The translations under genes and the position numbers were made by a program. Of a DNA stretch of 13,124 nt, positions 12,469 through 13,124 are shown one piece after another. The notes under the pieces were generated by a model. The model worked only from the letters and a program-made list of their open reading frames with translations, did not search any database and was not told the origin of the DNA. Within the stretch, counting starts at the first letter, position 1, and the number at the start of each line of letters is the position of its first letter. Source of the stretch: CAYNEI01 sp964396185 (lineage in GTDB: Archaea > Thermoplasmatota > SW-10-69-26); contig CAYNEI010000063.1 of NCBI GenBank assembly GCA_964396185.1, positions 1 through 13,124 of the forward strand, read 5' to 3'.

Positions 12469-12897
12469 TTACTTCTCGACCTCGCGCACGAAGTGGTAGG
12501 CCACAGGGTGCCCGAGGAAGGTGAGGGGGATCATGTCCGTCTCGGCAGCGAAGGTCTCCCCGTCTTCGCGCAAGCCACGGAACCGGAAGGTGACCGGGCG
12601 CTGCAGGCCGCGCACGTTCGTGTGGTAGTTCGTGGCGTAGCGCTCCCGATCCTGCTCGGCCACGAAGGAGGTCAGGAATTCCGCCACGCCGCACCAGTCC
12701 TCGACGGTCCGTCCGAACAGGGCGGCCAGCTCCTCGTTGCAGGCCTTGTGGGTCTCATCGACCCAGACGTAGATCCCCTCCGGGCTCGCGTCGAACACGG
12801 CCCCGAGGTGCTCCATGGCTGTCTCCAGCACATCGGCGTGCGTGACCTGCGCCGCCTGGACCCTTCCCTCTCGCTCTCCGTGGTCTACATCGCTCAT
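12469..12897 (-). CDS. Stand-alone PAS domain protein
   Basis: This is a 142-residue protein that is essentially one PAS domain. A short helix (about 20-33, ADVLETAMEHLGAVF) leads into FDASPEGIYVWVDETHKACNEELAALFGRTVEDW (the PAS core with the conserved N53), then a helical connector EQDRERYATNYHTN, and the strands PVTFRFRGLREDGETFAAETDMIPLTFLGHPVAYHFVREVEK. PAS domains sense small molecules, redox state or light through a bound ligand and usually drive a kinase or regulator; none is attached or adjacent here. It may pass its signal by protein contact. The ATG at 12897 has GAGGG 6 nt upstream and an excellent TATA box at 12931-12937. No heme- or flavin-specific motif is evident. Confidence 0.87.
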   Translation of the reverse strand: MSDVDHGEREGRVQAAQVTHADVLETAMEHLGAVFDASPEGIYVWVDETHKACNEELAALFGRTVEDWCGVAEFLTSFVAEQDRERYATNYHTNVRGLQRPVTFRFRGLREDGETFAAETDMIPLTFLGHPVAYHFVREVEK

Positions 12898-12930
12898 CAG
12901 CTACCCTCTGAGCCGGGCGACGGCGCGGAC

Positions 12931-12937
12931 CTATTTA
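12931..12937 (-). promoter_or_regulatory. TATA box of the PAS gene
   Basis: The complement reads CCCTAAATAGG, with the box centred 37 nt before the ATG at 12897. Initiation near 12908 leaves an 11-nt leader with GAGGG. The box includes the TAA stop codon of the gene coming from the right. Confidence 0.55.
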
Positions 12938-13124
12938 GGGGCCGGCCGAGCCCCTCTCGGCGTTCCCGACAGCCGAGCGTTGCCGGCGCCCCTGAACACC
13001 CTTAGCGCGGTGCTCGATCTCGTCGTCCAGCCAGTCGCTGGTGTCGTGGACGCCGCGGAAGAGCGCCACGTCGGCCTTCCGGATCCCTTGGAGCTCCAGG
13101 GCTTGCTGGCGAAGCGCCTCCACC
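12935..13124 (-). CDS. C-terminal end of an unrecognised gene
   Basis: An open frame enters from the right edge and stops at 12935. It encodes about 62 residues, reading VEALRQQALELQGIRKADV, then ALFRGVHDTSDWLDDEIEHR, then a basic, glycine-rich tail. The first 40 residues have the strong G/C third-position bias and charged-helix character of the neighbouring real genes; the last 20 look unstructured. I do not recognise the family. A competing plus-strand frame also runs off the edge here but has a less convincing composition. The stop lies 37 nt before the PAS start, inside its TATA box. Confidence 0.45.
   Translation of the reverse strand, partial: VEALRQQALELQGIRKADVALFRGVHDTSDWLDDEIEHRAKGVQGRRQRSAVGNAERGSAGP

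Noticed and set aside
12493..13005. Plus-strand frame of 170 codons opposite the PAS gene
   Set aside because: The PAS protein on the minus strand is complete with its own promoter; the plus translation has no recognisable motif.

Overview
The window reads as a high-G+C archaeal chromosome segment. The strongest evidence is the pair Nop5 and fibrillarin (2225-3870), the protein core of C/D-box RNA-guided 2'-O-methylation, which bacteria lack. Supporting signs are TATA-like boxes about 25-29 nt before several start codons with little or no leader, and GGTGA/GGAGG ribosome sites where a leader or upstream gene exists. A class 2 dihydroorotate dehydrogenase implies a quinone pool. Cysteines are present in the secreted protease and the proteins are not extremely acidic, so a classical salt-in haloarchaeon is not clearly indicated. 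A Thermoplasmatota or other euryarchaeal lineage is a guess; the phylum cannot be fixed from here.

Layout. 1-490 (minus): a stand-alone Lrp/AsnC ligand-binding domain followed 1 nt later by a small membrane protein that leaves the window. 600-1676 (minus): pyrD. 1677-2224: a long non-coding stretch with a tandem repeat beside the pyrD promoter and a strong long-range inverted repeat beside the nop5 promoter. 2225-5508 (plus): a tight operon nop5 - flpA - small multidrug export-type membrane protein - nucleotide-sugar epimerase, joined by 1-nt overlap, 4-nt gap and 4-nt overlap. 5509-5774: convergent gap with a large inverted repeat made of about 8-nt units.

5775-7332 (minus): a three-gene regulatory cassette made of a three-helix membrane protein resembling DUF7521, a tandem winged-helix regulator, and a further HTH protein with its own leaderless promoter. 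A perfect 15-bp palindrome abuts the likely promoter of the cassette. 7339-7572: a dense run of perfect or near-perfect inverted repeats without a gene. 7596-8633 (minus): an exported, C-terminally anchored surface protein with an EF-hand-like loop. 8712-10197 (minus): an amidohydrolase and a universal stress protein whose frames overlap by 29 nt. 10294-12114 (plus): a secreted S8 (subtilisin-type) protease with PKD and Ig-like domains, divergent from the amidohydrolase. 12233-12418 (plus): a DUF1059 protein. 12469-12897 (minus): a stand-alone PAS protein, convergent with DUF1059. 12935-13124 (minus): the end of a gene entering from the right.

Most genes are recognisable families. The least explained parts are the structured intergenic regions at 2015-2167, 5536-5724 and 7318-7572, the fibrillarin lacking its usual N-terminal domain, and the membrane protein/winged-helix cassette with its palindromic candidate operator.
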